Assembly: GCA_003990745.1 (NCBI GenBank)
Contig: RBNI01001183.1
Span: 1 to 23,830 of the forward strand
Direction: 5' to 3'
Source: Jimgerdemannia flammicorona
Lineage: Eukaryota > Mucoromycota > Endogonomycetes > Endogonales > Endogonaceae
Length of the DNA: 23,830 nucleotides
Below are positions 1 to 9,707 of the stretch, one piece after another. The notes under the pieces were generated by a model that saw only the letters and a program-made list of their open reading frames with translations, was not told the DNA's origin and did not search any database. Numbering within the stretch: position 1 is the stretch's first letter; each line of letters opens with the position of its first letter. Made by a program: the position numbers and the translations under genes.

Positions 1-1125
1 AAAAAAAAAAAAAATACCGGATGTCACTGAGAACGCACGAATCTCTTTTTTTGGACTTCTTCGTTAATTCTAGAGCCTCATATGTTTTGGAAATTAGCAT
101 ATTCCTTACACTACTCCCGCCATCTAACATCCATCCGCCTTCTTCATTGTTATCTGCGAAGGGGTCTAAGAAGCAATCGGCATCCTGAGCAACGTAATTT
201 TCTTCATCGTCTGAGCTGTCTGCTAAGTAGTCATTTTCCTCGTAATCGCTCTCAGACGATTGGCATTCGAGCAAACGGATCTTTATATTCTTTTTTAAAT
301 AATAATAATAGTAAAAGGCGTTTAGTCAGTCAATCCCATATCGTTTCAACATGTCTGAACATTGTCCTACCTGATCATATTTGGGCAAATTTGCCATCTT
401 CCGCTTGTTACGTGTCGAAGTGGAGAGTATTGATAAGCTATCCATAGATCCGGGGCTCGTATGTGCTTCATGAGACGTGTTTGTTGTTTGCAAAGGAGTA
501 CTTGGGCGTGAGTTCTAATGATACAAAATAATAAGTAAGTCAATGAGATAATTATCAAAAGCTTGCTCTGATTTTAAATAGTAAATTAAAACTAACCTGA
601 TCCAAAATCTGCATTGTACTTCTAGTAGCAGATTTTGCGTACATTTTTATCTGCTGCGTAAATTCCTGTTTGACTGCCAACTTTTGTTCAGCCTATAGAA
701 ACATCAGCAAGAAATTAACTGGTTATTGCTCGAAAAGATAACAATAAACGAAAAGATGATCTCTACCTCCAGTACACCGATATGGTTCTCAGTCATTTTC
801 TCAAACCAAAACCTGTCTATGCAACTTAATTTCTTTGAATCAGTCTCGTGCGAAGTCCCATGGGTAGCATACAATGACAAACTAATCTGCAGCAGTCGAG
901 ACACTGTAATTTATAAAGCCTACCTTGAACTGCAGCGCAAGACGCATTGCGTTCCTCTTTTCTTCGTCTGTGCCGTGCTCTCTTATCATCTGTAACTGTG
1001 TGTTGAATCTCCTTACTAGATTCGCCTTATCCAAACCGTAGTTGGCAGTCCATGCCTCGAAATATTCTGGCAGATTCCAATTCTCGCAAGGAGTGCTTAA
1101 AAAATACTCAAATCCAGGTCCAGGG
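1..1125 (-). CDS. Partial gene of unknown family, 3' end off the window
   Basis: I do not recognise this protein. Reading leftward, five exons join: about 1125-924, 832-767, 692-597, 514-371 and 280 to the edge. The joins from 924 onward all keep phase 0 and use GT/AG borders. The first exon is rich in Trp, Phe and charged residues (for example WNLPEYFEAW) and looks helical. The next two are basic and Lys/Gln-rich, then comes a Ser/Thr-rich stretch, then an acidic Asp/Glu/Ser tract. That composition suggests a nuclear or regulatory protein, but this is only inference. The true start is unresolved: acceptors at 1126 and 1159 both demand an upstream exon ending in phase 2, and I found no convincing one. 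The reading frame stays open to the poly(A) at positions 1-14, where GTATTT (17-12) could also be a donor. A related exon may exist at 5871-6056. Confidence 0.55.
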
Positions 1126-1199
1126 CTATCAACGTCAGACAACGTGGTAAGTGATAATCTACAGTGACAAGATGGAAATGTTGCAATGTTAGCCAAACA

Positions 1200-1512
1200 G
1201 GCTTGAAAAAAAAGGTGCGAGATCCGCTGTAGGCAGTGCTAGCCTTCAGGAAAATACGCATATAACAAACGGGAATAGAGCGTAGTGGGTGCGTGGGTTT
1301 AAAGAATATAACCCACACTGCGTATTTCGCGTTTCGCGTTTGGTTACTTACGGGCAAGACAAAAGAGAGAAAATAATAAAAAGCCACCAGCATGAGTGAC
1401 GTCACATGTTTACTTTGTCACTTCGCCCTTCAAAATGTGACGTAGACGTTACGTCACCGATAGGGAAACAATGAAAGTTGATTCCGAGAACTGAGAGAAC
1501 CACAGCACAACG
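1200..1512. promoter_or_regulatory. Divergent promoter with bZIP/CRE-like sites
   Basis: This gap lies between the minus-strand partial gene and the ankyrin/DysF/FYVE/RING gene. It contains a perfect TGACGTCA at 1397-1404, a TGACGT half site at 1438-1443 and TTACGTCA at 1449-1456. The last two sit in a near-palindrome (GTGACGT...ACGTCAC, about 1437-1457). TGACGTCA is the classical ATF/CREB bZIP site. I infer that a bZIP factor controls one or both flanking genes. Untranslated leader or an unseen first exon of the minus-strand gene may also lie here. Confidence 0.5.
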
Positions 1513-4500
1513 ATGACTTCAATTCAGAACGCTCCTATCATTCCAGAGTTCGTTTATCCTCCAGTTCCTGGCGAGACACACCGCTACTATGGCGACGCTC
1601 ACAACCAGCAAGTGAGACTACCACCAGTGCATCTGACCCCGCCATCTAAGCCAACCCGCAAGGGACCCCCTTCTGCTATCACCCTCCCCTCATCATCCTT
1701 GGCAGACCTAAAGCAGCAGCGCAAGATCCCCCAGGGGGTGGAAACCGATATTTATGACGCATCTGCGTCGGGTAACCTCTTCCTACTCAGAGAGCTTCTG
1801 GCCTCTCAGAGCGTGAATGAGCCGCAGGCATCCACGGGCTTGACACCGCTACACTATGCTGCTAAAAGAGGCCACCTTGACATCGTGAAGTGTTTGATCG
1901 TTGATGCCTGTGCTACCGTCGATCTGCCGGATCGCGAGGGTGAGGTGGGTTAACGTGCAATTATACCTGTTGAGCCGCTTATATTTGGGTGTTGTAATCG
2001 GACCTGTGCAGACTTAAGAAAGACAGCAAACACAGTCGTTGATTCTATTGACCTTGCACCCCTTCACACTCCCCGTTTTAGACTGCTCTTTTGAAAGCAT
2101 CGTACTACGGTCACATGCAAGTCGTTCAATTCCTTGTGGGTCAGGCCAGGGCCGATGTCCATCAAAAAGACAAAGATGGCTGGACGGCACTGCACAATGC
2201 TTGCTCACGTGGCCACAGTGAGATTGTTCAATTCCTCATAGAATGTGGCGCCAAGGTTGACGTTCGCAATAAGATGGGCCACACTCCACTAGGTTAGCAC
2301 AGTTTTATCAATGTCAATTTATGTTATGCCTCCACGTTTGTTTTTCAATGCCGATCTTGATAGAGTTCTCCAAACGACTACCTTTCTATTGATACTAACA
2401 CACCACATGCACCTACATCTTTCCTAGTAAACGCCGCGTCCAAGGGTTATCTTGCAATAGTCGAATATCTTTTGTATGATGCCGACGCAAATCCTCTTAT
2501 CAAGAACAATTTCGGCGAGGCCGCGTATGATGCGGCGGCGGCGTCATGTGAAGCCTACATTTGTGAGGTCTTGGAGCGCTCGGAGAGACTTTGGTGGACC
2601 GGGAAGAGAAAGGGAATGCCTTCTGAAGAGCGTAAGTTCTTGTTGTTTCTCTCCATATTGATGACAGTGATAATGGTTCCCAGACGACATGCTCAAAACA
2701 TTTGAATGTTTCCAACTTGACAATAACAAATGGTTGATTCGCATGCGTCCTATTTTTACACTTACATATTTAGCATTTGATATCACTACGTTCACGGATA
2801 ATCAACCCTATGACCCTCTTAATTTCCATGTCACTGTAATTGTGATTGTGCACGAGAATCAGCGTTCCACGTCTTCGTTTCCACTTCTAAGCCTCGCACG
2901 CCCACAGTTCTCCGCACAAGCCCTTTCAAAGAGTGACACCTGTAGCCCATGGTCACTCCATCCATCGGGCAAACCTTCGTCTAGGTATGACGTTCCTCAG
3001 CGCGGCTGGTTTTGGCTCACTGATTGGCAAATCGATTATACGGACCCACATGTCGACACAAATTCCGGCTGGCAATACGCAAGAACGTTTGAGGAGCCTG
3101 ATGAGGCATGGGTCCATATGGCTCCTTCCTCTGGATTTGGGTGGGTCCGTAGGCGGCGCTGGATTCGTGTCATGAAACGTCGGATGGATCTTATTAATGG
3201 ATCTGGCGGCGAAAATACTCAACAGGAGAATACCGAAGAGGAAGAGGCGATACAACAGGAGCAGGAGTCGTCTGGGATGGATTACATCGAGAGGGCGGAG
3301 GTGGTGCTCATGAATGGGAAGAAGAGAGATACGACGAATTCGGGAGAAGAGGCAGAGGATGAAGGGTTTGTTTTGGCCGGTGATGAGGGGAGGAAGGGAG
3401 CGAATCTGACTGTAGCTAGGGAAGAGCTCAAAAGATATGAAGAGGCGATACAGATTTTATTGACGGGTATCAAAGGTCAGTATATGACAGAAAGTAGCAA
3501 ACCCAGTTATTTTTGAGTACCAACTTCAATATGATACACACATTATATATAACGAGAATCTATCTGTGCCTCGAAAAACTTAGCGGATCGTAATCCTCAC
3601 CGGAAGCATCAAGCTACCACCCTCGCTACCGCTCATATTAAGCGCGCTGAACAAATTAGCGCCGCTGTGAATGGTACAGATAAGCCTCCACAGCAACCCC
3701 GGAACGAGGAACTGGAAGAAGTCGGCCTCTTCAATAACAGTCCTGACATTGTATATCACGCCGAAGGCGAGTTAACAAGTAACCCGTGGTCGCAGCACCT
3801 CGCCGGAACACCCCCGCTTAACACCGGAGGCCGGTTACCTCCGTCACGCTTGTCCAGAGCACAGTCGGTGGCTGCAACAATAACAAGCGTGAACACTGGG
3901 CGGTCTTCCAGAAATGTGGACCTGGTTGGTGGTAGCGACGATGAGGATGAAGTTGGCGGATCTGAATCTGTGGGCAGGCTTGCAAGACATAATAGAGATG
4001 AAACCGAATCAGTAACCTCGAGTGCATTTGAGACTATTCCACAAACACCATCCACCACAAACGCGAGCGGAATGGCTGCACAGCATGCAAGAGGCGGTCC
4101 TCGACGCAGTAACACTTCCATGATGCTCGGTCAGAGCACAATGATGGGGCAAACATACCAGTGGGAGTCTGATGTGGATGCTCATGATTGCAGAAGATGC
4201 GGCAGGAGATTTACTTTCTTGGTTAGAAGGCACCATTGCCGGTAAACGACGCATTTTTGTCTTTAATTCGGGTTTGTTTGCTTGAAGTACCTCCAATTGC
4301 TAAACAACTGTTCCTCAATTCTAAATGTAATGCAGGCGATGTGGCTTGGTCGTCTGTGACCGTTGCTCGACGTGTCGCACGACTTTGCCACCCTCACAGA
4401 TCCTGCAAGACCCCAGTCTCAATCCTGCTGTGGCACCTCCTATAAGCCCGTCACAACCGCAACGTGTTTGTGACATATGTTTTGCCGATATAGGCATGCC

Positions 4501-5119
4501 TACAACACCCTCTGCCTCGTCGTTCTCGCACCCTCACAGGACTTCCAGCCTCAACTCATCATTCGAAGCTGGTGGCTCGACGAATGTCACCCATGGGTTG
4601 AGGCGCACTGATAGCAATCAAAGTATGAAAGATTGTCCTGCATGTGGCAAAACCCTTATGGATATGGCAGGTGGAAAGGCTGCTCAAGAGCAGCACGTCA
4701 AGGAATGCCTGGAAAAGGGACGGGGCGGCAGTGTTAGCGGGGTGCGCTATGTCGGTGAGTAAGTGTTTCGCGCCGTTTCCTTATATTATGTGTATTCGAT
4801 GCAATGCGTGTTTCGCATCAATCGTGTTTCTGATCGTCCTCTTTGAATCGCTCGCTTAAAGTGTCCAAACTCGACCTCAACTCGCGACTGGTGGGGCAGG
4901 AGTGCCCTATCTGTTTTGAGGAATTCCTTCCAGGTGGGTATGATGACCTTGGCCATCTGAATTTTGGTCTATGATGAACTGTATCTTCTAACGTCCTCAA
5001 CACATTATCACTTCCAAGGTCACACCATTGCCCGTCTTAATTGCCTGTGCTCATATCACCGGCACTGCATTCATAAATGGTTTGCAAAGGGAAAGGAATG
5101 TCCTTTTCATTCTCGGTAG
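1513..5119 (+). CDS. Ankyrin-DysF-FYVE-RING protein, probable endosomal E3 ubiquitin ligase
   Basis: Eight exons (1513-1944, 2082-2292, 2428-2631, 2684-3475, 3584-4241, 4336-4754, 4862-4933, 5019-5119) join without a stop to give 962 aa. Residues about 78-270 are ankyrin repeats (TPLHYAAKRGHLDIVKCLI; TALHNACSRGHSEIVQFLI). Residues about 335-450 are a dysferlin/peroxin DysF domain, with ENQR at 340-343, Trp391, 393, 397 and 412, and VRRRRWIR at 437-444. Residues about 740-810 are a FYVE finger with the WxxD motif at 740-743 and RRHHCRRCG at 761-769, which in this family binds PI3P. The C-terminus (920-962) is a RING of the Pib1/ZNRF type, CPIC...CLCSYHRHCIHKWF...CPFH. Yeast Pib1 combines FYVE and RING as an endosomal E3 ligase. 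The ankyrin and DysF parts are extra. The linker 450-735 is acidic and Ser/Thr-rich. The RING puts the function as ubiquitin transfer at PI3P membranes; targets are unknown. Confidence 0.9.
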
Positions 5120-5870
5120 TGAGATTTCTTTAATTAGTTCGCCTTAATATATGAACAACCTCTATGTATCACACCTTTTCATTTTGTTCTTGTCATCACC
5201 CCGACTTTGTAGAATCCATGAGTGACTGTATACGACGTACTGTCATGTGATGATATATTTTATTTTTGTTATTTTTTAGCAAAAATATATGTTACATAAA
5301 ATTTAAAGTTTTTTTTTTTGGTTATTGAATTTGGTTTGTTCTATTTTAAACTATGGAGTTTAATATAATGAGGCTTGGTGTTCTATTTTGTGTGATTTAT
5401 GTTAAATTTGTGGCAGGTATTTCGTAACCTATTCAAAATCTGAACTTTTGTTCTGGCCATACACACTAACTATTTTGTTTTTATGACAGATAAAAGTGTA
5501 AAGCCAACAGATTCATGATCATTCTACCTATCCAACATTTGCTAGGAGAGAGCAGCATGTGAAAACACCACAGCAGTGAAAGACAGTCTAACGGGTTGGG
5601 TTTATACATACAAATACATACCGCAAGGGTGTTTACTGCGAGGGTGTTTACTGCGGCCAGATGAAAACATCCCAAACCGCATTCATCCACATTCCTCGTG
5701 AGTGTATAGTCAGGAAGACATCAACGGCGATGGGCACAGAATAATGTTTCCTTATACACATGCCACAAGTGTGACCAGATGAAACATCTCGAGAACACGA
5801 ATATAAAGTGTTTCCTCACCTCATGAGCGCGAATAGCATACATGAAATAGGCGAAAGAAAGAGGACTGAC
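5120..5870. other. Gene-poor gap with one 15-bp tandem duplication
   Basis: AT-rich sequence follows the stop codon of the RING gene and probably holds its 3' UTR. The only structure I see is a perfect tandem duplication AGGGTGTTTACTGCG at 5626-5640 and 5641-5655. Short open frames here show no family features. A possible final exon of the fragment on the minus strand (acceptor near 5819) would end after about 20 codons and is not convincing. Confidence 0.4.
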
Positions 5871-6512
5871 CTGTAAACTCTCTAAGTAAAGTTCGGGCAC
5901 GTCTAGCCTGATGTATGACAGTAGTGTCCTTCATGCGCTCCAGGTGCTCGATAAAGCTACTTTGGATGGCATTGTTCGATATATGCGGGTCGTTGGGACA
6001 AAAATGTGCCTTCCAGGTCTCTAGGGACCACGTAGAGATCGGCCGTTCCCAGTACCCTATGTGTAGGAGAAACAAAATGTTAGGCAGTTGTGGTGGACAT
6101 CATGGAATAAAGAACTTGGAAGATCGGTCAATCAAAAAAGGTCTTGATCATTTCTGCCTGCATTACAGACAAAGGATTAGTGGACATAAGGTTTAACTTA
6201 CCGTGGATGCGAGGGGCTTCGAAGGTGATTGCAACAGTAGAGGGCTGTAGAATCTTGCTTTTGTTTCTTTGGATTCTTCTTGGGTTCCGAAGGCGACGCA
6301 ACGATGGGGGATTGTAGGATCTTGCTTTTGCTTCTTGGTTTATTCTTGCATTCCGGGGGCGGCGCAACAGTTGCGGGAGGTGGTACCTGTTCTGCTTGCA
6401 CATCGCTGTTTAATACTTTTTCGAGTTGGTAAAGAGTTGTTTTGGCTGATTTAAAATGGATTCGATGTGTATCTAGTTCAATTACGCCACTATCAAACCC
6501 AAAATCGTACAT
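5871..6512 (-). pseudogene. Frame-disrupted gene fragment of unknown family
   Basis: A minus-strand ATG at 6512 opens a protein-like frame (begins MYDFGFDSGVIEL, then Pro-rich and Lys-rich) that runs into a 66-bp tandem repeat. Inside the repeat the coding signal moves to another frame: the peptide KSKILQ.P.(I/T)VA reads in one frame near 6320 and in a second frame near 6250. Only the second frame reaches a good donor (GTAAGT, 6201) and splices in phase to the exon 6056-5871 (starts YWERPISTWSLETW), which ends at donor GTCAGT. No believable downstream exon follows. The exon 6056-5871 may be distantly related to the first exon of the partial gene at 1-1125. An alternative is an intact short gene starting at the in-frame ATG at 6403. 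Function unknown. Confidence 0.45.
6218..6388. repeat. Degenerate tandem repeat, period about 66 bp
   Basis: Two full units and one partial unit start near 6218, 6285 and 6351. Each begins TTC(C)GAAGG or TTCCGGGGG, continues to GCAAC, and the full units share ATCTTGCTTTTG. The offset between units 2 and 3 is 66 bp, which is in frame. Between units 1 and 2 it shifts from 68 to 67 bp, out of frame. The repeat lies inside the minus-strand fragment and encodes a Lys/Pro-rich peptide. Confidence 0.7.
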
Positions 6513-6536
6513 CAGTAGATACGGGACCTTGCATTT

Positions 6537-7989
6537 ATGATGACTTCCTTCATCATGACCTCTGCTCCGTTCGACGAAACCCTCGCTGTTCAGATTCCCA
6601 CTCTCAATTTCAGCTATGGAGGTCCCCCTATTTTGCAGGATATAAATTTGCAACTTCCTAGGGGAGCGAGATGTCTCTTGGTTGGCGCAAATGGCACAGG
6701 TCCGTCTGCATACTTCACCAAACTAGGCGATTCCGTGGTCTTATCGTCTAACTCAATACTATTGCACTCAATAGGAAAGACTACTCTCCTCCGCATTCTC
6801 GCGGGCAAGCGCATGGTAAAGGACGAGGTTCGCGTCTTGGGCAAGAATGCCTTCGTTGACGCTCCACTTGTAAGTAGTATTTAACTGTGCTGGTTTATGC
6901 TCGTGCTTTAAGAAGGGTTTTCGCATTCGTTCTGTAATCCTGTAATACAACTACAGGGTGTGACGTATCTGGGCACCGAATGGGCTGCCAACCCTGTCGT
7001 TCGCTCCGACCTTCGTGTGGATTATCTGTTGCAGAGTATGGGTGGCCATAGATGGCCAAAACGGCGTGACGAGCTGCTAGATGTACTGGATGTCAACATC
7101 AACTGGAGGATGCACCAGGTTTCCGATGGTATGTGTTATCTCTATGACGTATAGTGGTTGTACATCTCTGTCGTTTGTGTCATTGACGTTACTGTCGAAT
7201 AAATGTTTTACAGGTGAACGGCGTCGTGTCCAGCTCGTCATGGGTCTGATGCAACCATGGGATCTTCTTTTGCTAGACGAGGTTACAGTGGACTTGGACG
7301 TGTTGGTGAGGTCGGACTTCCTGGAGCATCTCAAAAAGGAGACTGAAGAACGTGGGGCGACCATTGTGTGTTTGTAATTTATATCATTGCTCAGATGAAA
7401 AGGTGTGCCTTTCGTATCTCACATAAGCTCACGATTTGGCGAATTTTTCTGTTATATGAATTGCCGATACGCGATCAGGTCTACGCCACACACATCTTCG
7501 ATGGTATGACCCTGTTAGTGTTTGGATATGGAGAAGCAACGCATCACGTTGTCCTATGAAATTTATTCCATGTTTCTTCGTTTCTTATTGTCCAGGCCTG
7601 GGACAATGGCCATCACATATTGGTATGATCACTATTTATCTATTTTTGCCAATTCCATTTACTGTTAGTTTTCAACTGATCTTCAACTACTGTACTCCTT
7701 CACAGGTCACATGACTCAAGGCACAATTGTTTCCCTCAACTCTCTGCATTCATTTCCTGAGCTCGAGCTATTCAAGCAGTACAATCGTGAGCACGGCATT
7801 TTCGACTCGCCGCTTGTGGCGTTGTGCCTTTCCTGGCTGCGGCAGGACCGAGATCGGGAGCGAAAGAGAAAGAGGGGCGATCTCGAGGCGCCACTCGAGT
7901 CGACGGGCAAAGCGATCACACGTTGGGATGAATTGAGTGAAGATATGAAGAAGTATGGTGATAGGTATTACAATTACTGGAAGACATGA
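6537..7989 (+). CDS. CAF16: ABC-type ATPase, Caf16 family
   Basis: Seven exons (6537-6699, 6775-6869, 6957-7128, 7214-7365, 7479-7503, 7596-7622, 7706-7989) give 305 aa, close to the 289 aa of yeast Caf16. It has a single ATP-binding cassette without membrane segments: Walker A GANGTGKTT (50-58, split by intron 1), signature [10 protein letters not shown] (142-151), Walker B LLLLDE (161-166) and switch His in ATHIFDG (His199). The YLGTEW motif after the Walker A domain is typical of this family. Caf16 is a soluble cytoplasmic/nuclear ATPase linked to the Ccr4-Not complex and Mediator in yeast; its substrate is unknown. The tail after residue about 250 is charged and ends in a Tyr-rich stretch. 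Start choice is uncertain among ATGs at 6537, 6540 and 6555. Two exons are only 25 and 27 nt. Confidence 0.93.
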
Positions 7990-8599
7990 GTCACATGGAT
8001 GGCTCCTCGGGTTTAGAGTTGTTTGTTTTCATTGTCGTTTACGTGAATCTATACCAACAGTACATACATTCCATTCTGAAGATTTCGTTCCACCTGTATA
8101 TACGTAGAATTACAATTCATATAGCTGTACATGAATACCCATTTCGCTCAATGGAAGGAATTATTAGTAAGTTATGAGTTTTGAAAGAATCATGGTAGTT
8201 GACCACCTATTCCCGAATTCAGCCTTACATCCCCCATACTCATATTACCCATGAGCTGAGGTCGTGTAATTTTCAAAGACACAGTTCTTCGAACATAGCC
8301 TGCTTCCGATATCTGATATATTTATTACTCTCGGGAAAGGCAGTTTATCAAACTTGTTCCTATAATGATTGCCACTTGACACCGCCAGGTCACTTTACCT
8401 TCAGCCAATGCGAATAAGATATGCAAGTGCAAGGTGGAAATGTCACGCCAATTCAAGGTGTTGAAACCAATATATCCTACATAAACCTGCTCAGTGTTCT
8501 TCACCATCTTCTAATATTTCTATTGCCGCCAAGAATGTCCAGATCCTCCTCAATCAATTCACAACCATGGTGATTCAAATATACACTATTCAAACCAAC
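7990..8599. other. Convergent intergenic gap, no gene seen
   Basis: This stretch lies between the stop codons of CAF16 (plus) and the uS15m gene (minus). It is AT-rich and presumably carries both 3' UTRs. Short open frames on both strands have no recognisable motif and poor composition. Confidence 0.5.
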
Positions 8600-9578
8600 T
8601 CACAAGACAATCTCCCCCTCAACAGCCCTCTGTTCGAGCCCGAGTTCCTTCAGACACGTATAATACCGGCTGAGGTCTTTCCGCTTGAGGTAGCGGAGCA
8701 CGTTCGCGCGCTGGTGGACCATGGAGCGGAGCTGGCGGTAGTTGTGCCGATCCTTGTGGTGTTGCTCGAGGTGCTTGTTGAGGTTCTGGATGCGGACGGT
8801 AAGGATGGCGGCTGCGTAGAGAGAGGAAGGATGCCAAGAGGAAGGATGCCAAGAGAAACGATATATAGTGTGGATGTTAAAGATTATTCAGATTCGTGCT
8901 GGGAATAATAAAGTTACACATTCGCTATTACGCACGCCTCTCCCAAAAGGGGTGGCACCCACCTTGCACCTCCGAGTTCCCCGTATCTCCTACCTTCCTC
9001 CCAAAATATTCCACCGCCCTCCTCACATTCCACACCCCCACAGCTTTGGCACTTGCATTCCCAAGCCCTACAATCCTCTTCACCACACCAGCCTTTTCCC
9101 TCTCCCTCTCCACAGTAGAGTTGCTCCCGTCAGCGGCCAGTTCGGCAACAATCAGAGGTGTATCCATGAATAGAAACTGCTCCTCCTCGGCCGTGAGGAG
9201 GTACTGCCAGGCGGAGCCTTGGGGTGGGGGCACGGCCGGATCAGTCGGCGGAGTCGGGCGAGCAAGCGAGTCGAGGAAAGCGGACGGGCCGGAGACAATG
9301 GGGGAGGGCTTAGAGGCTTGGAGGGCCGCGAGAGCCGAGGCGCGTTTAGCGAGGTTATTCTTTTTTATTTGATTGGGGTGGCGTTTGCCAGGACCTGAGG
9401 CGATGCTGTGGAAAGGGAAAGCGTGGAGGGGGTGGGAGGCTGAGAATAACCAGAGGGGAACTGACTTATTAGGGTTGATGCAAATCAGTTCGGAGATGGA
9501 GCACATCCTGGAAACAGGTGTACCTATCGCACCAAGTAATAGCCGGCGACACGGCATGTTCACCAATATTGACGCCAT
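8600..9578 (-). CDS. uS15m: Mitochondrial small-subunit ribosomal protein uS15m
   Basis: Two exons (9578-8963 and 8811-8600), joined in phase 1 across a 151-nt intron, give 275 aa. The C-terminal 70 residues are a clear S15 domain: LTVRIQNLNKHLEQHHKD, then HNYRQLRSMVHQRANVLRYL and a YYTCLKELGL-type ending. In bacteria S15 binds 16S rRNA helices in the small-subunit platform. The long N-terminus is basic and rich in Ser, Pro and Ala, with an Arg-containing leader (MASILVNMPCRRLLLGAIG) that fits a mitochondrial targeting peptide. The length matches fungal mitochondrial S15 (yeast Mrps28, about 286 aa). The start at 9578 is the first ATG of the open frame. An undetected intron within residues 20-60 is possible, because that stretch is less conserved-looking. 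Confidence 0.9.
8823..8852. repeat. 15-bp perfect tandem duplication in the uS15m intron
   Basis: GAGGAAGGATGCCAA occurs twice in a row (8823-8837 and 8838-8852) near the acceptor end of the uS15m intron. On the minus strand it reads as a CT-rich stretch upstream of the acceptor, so it may simply lengthen the pyrimidine-rich region. Confidence 0.7.
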
Positions 9579-9707
9579 TCATCGAATGTTTTTTGGGACG
9601 TCGCGTTCTCGTCCTTTTTCTGGTGGCTGGTCGCTCACGTGATTCACATTTTCACTTATTTTTATTGATTGATGATTCCTTTTTGCAAAATATATGCTAT
9701 TCGGCGC
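9579..9707 (-). promoter_or_regulatory. uS15m promoter with TCACGTGA E-box
   Basis: This 129-bp gap separates the MDH stop from the uS15m start codon. It carries the 8-bp palindrome TCACGTGA at 9635-9642, the type of site bound by bHLH factors such as Cbf1 in yeast. Assigning it to uS15m rests on position only. Confidence 0.4.

Noticed and set aside
1126..1405. Possible first exon MLVAFYYFLSFVLP with donor GTAAGT for the left gene
   Set aside because: Its phase (0) does not match the phase-2 acceptors at 1126 or 1159, so it was not added to the model.
8567..8908. Plus-strand frame with Val/Leu-rich stretch
   Set aside because: It is the reverse complement of the S15 domain exon of uS15m and part of its intron.
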